The notes under the pieces were generated by a model. That model did no database searches. It worked only from the letters and a program-made list of their open reading frames with translations, and was not told the origin of the DNA. From assembly GCA_030613605.1 (NCBI GenBank), contig JAUWLO010000154.1, positions 1-5,019 of the forward strand: 5,019 nt of DNA. The letters run 5' to 3'. This document shows, one piece after another, positions 5,019-5,019 of the stretch. Source of the stretch: Gammaproteobacteria bacterium (GTDB lineage Bacteria > Pseudomonadota > Gammaproteobacteria > SZUA-152). Numbering within the stretch: the stretch's first letter is position 1; each line of letters starts with the position of its first letter. A program made the translations under genes and the position numbers.

Positions 5019-5019
5019 T

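Overview
This window looks like chromosome from a gammaproteobacterium, probably a free-living or marine-type heterotroph. That placement rests on a GroEL with a Gly-Met tail very close to the E. coli type, an fxsA gene a few kilobases upstream of groESL (in E. coli fxsA also lies just upstream of groSL), and a sigma-32-like promoter. Base composition is roughly balanced. Genus cannot be fixed from the sequence alone.

Layout, left to right. (1) 54-515 (+) encodes an FxsA-type inner-membrane protein. (2) 655-888 (+) encodes a 77-residue protein with a predicted ferredoxin-like (HMA-like) fold but no cysteine; it has its own extended -10 promoter. (3) 889-1013 is a convergent intergenic region holding a 14-bp hairpin and a degenerate 13-bp tandem repeat that runs into the next stop codon. 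(4) 1014-1619 (-) encodes an exported methionine-R-sulfoxide reductase (MsrB) that lacks the zinc ligands and has a single cysteine. (5) 1620-1957 is the divergent control region. It holds a sigma-32-like promoter (which also reads as sigma-70-like) directly abutting a nearly perfect CIRCE operator. (6) 1958-2248 and 2308-3942 (+) are groES and groEL, followed by a strong intrinsic terminator at 4033-4068. (7) 4251-5009 (+) is a secreted spondin-domain protein gene broken by one in-frame amber codon at 4794-4796. Its ribosome binding site and start codon lie in a 15-bp tandem duplication. The window ends in a Shine-Dalgarno-like sequence that probably belongs to another gene.

How the parts relate. 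The chaperonin operon appears to be under dual control: activation by the heat-shock sigma factor, and repression by HrcA at CIRCE. HrcA is known in other bacteria to depend on GroEL for activity, which would close a feedback loop. MsrB next door repairs oxidised methionine and is plausibly periplasmic, so the locus has a protein-quality theme, but nothing in the sequence shows co-regulation. The spondin gene is separated from groEL by the terminator and is a separate transcription unit.

No RNA genes, insertion sequences, CRISPR arrays or phage genes were seen. The most noteworthy points are the amber-split spondin gene with its duplicated start region, the sigma-32/CIRCE arrangement, and the one-cysteine MsrB. 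I found no clearly new multi-gene system.
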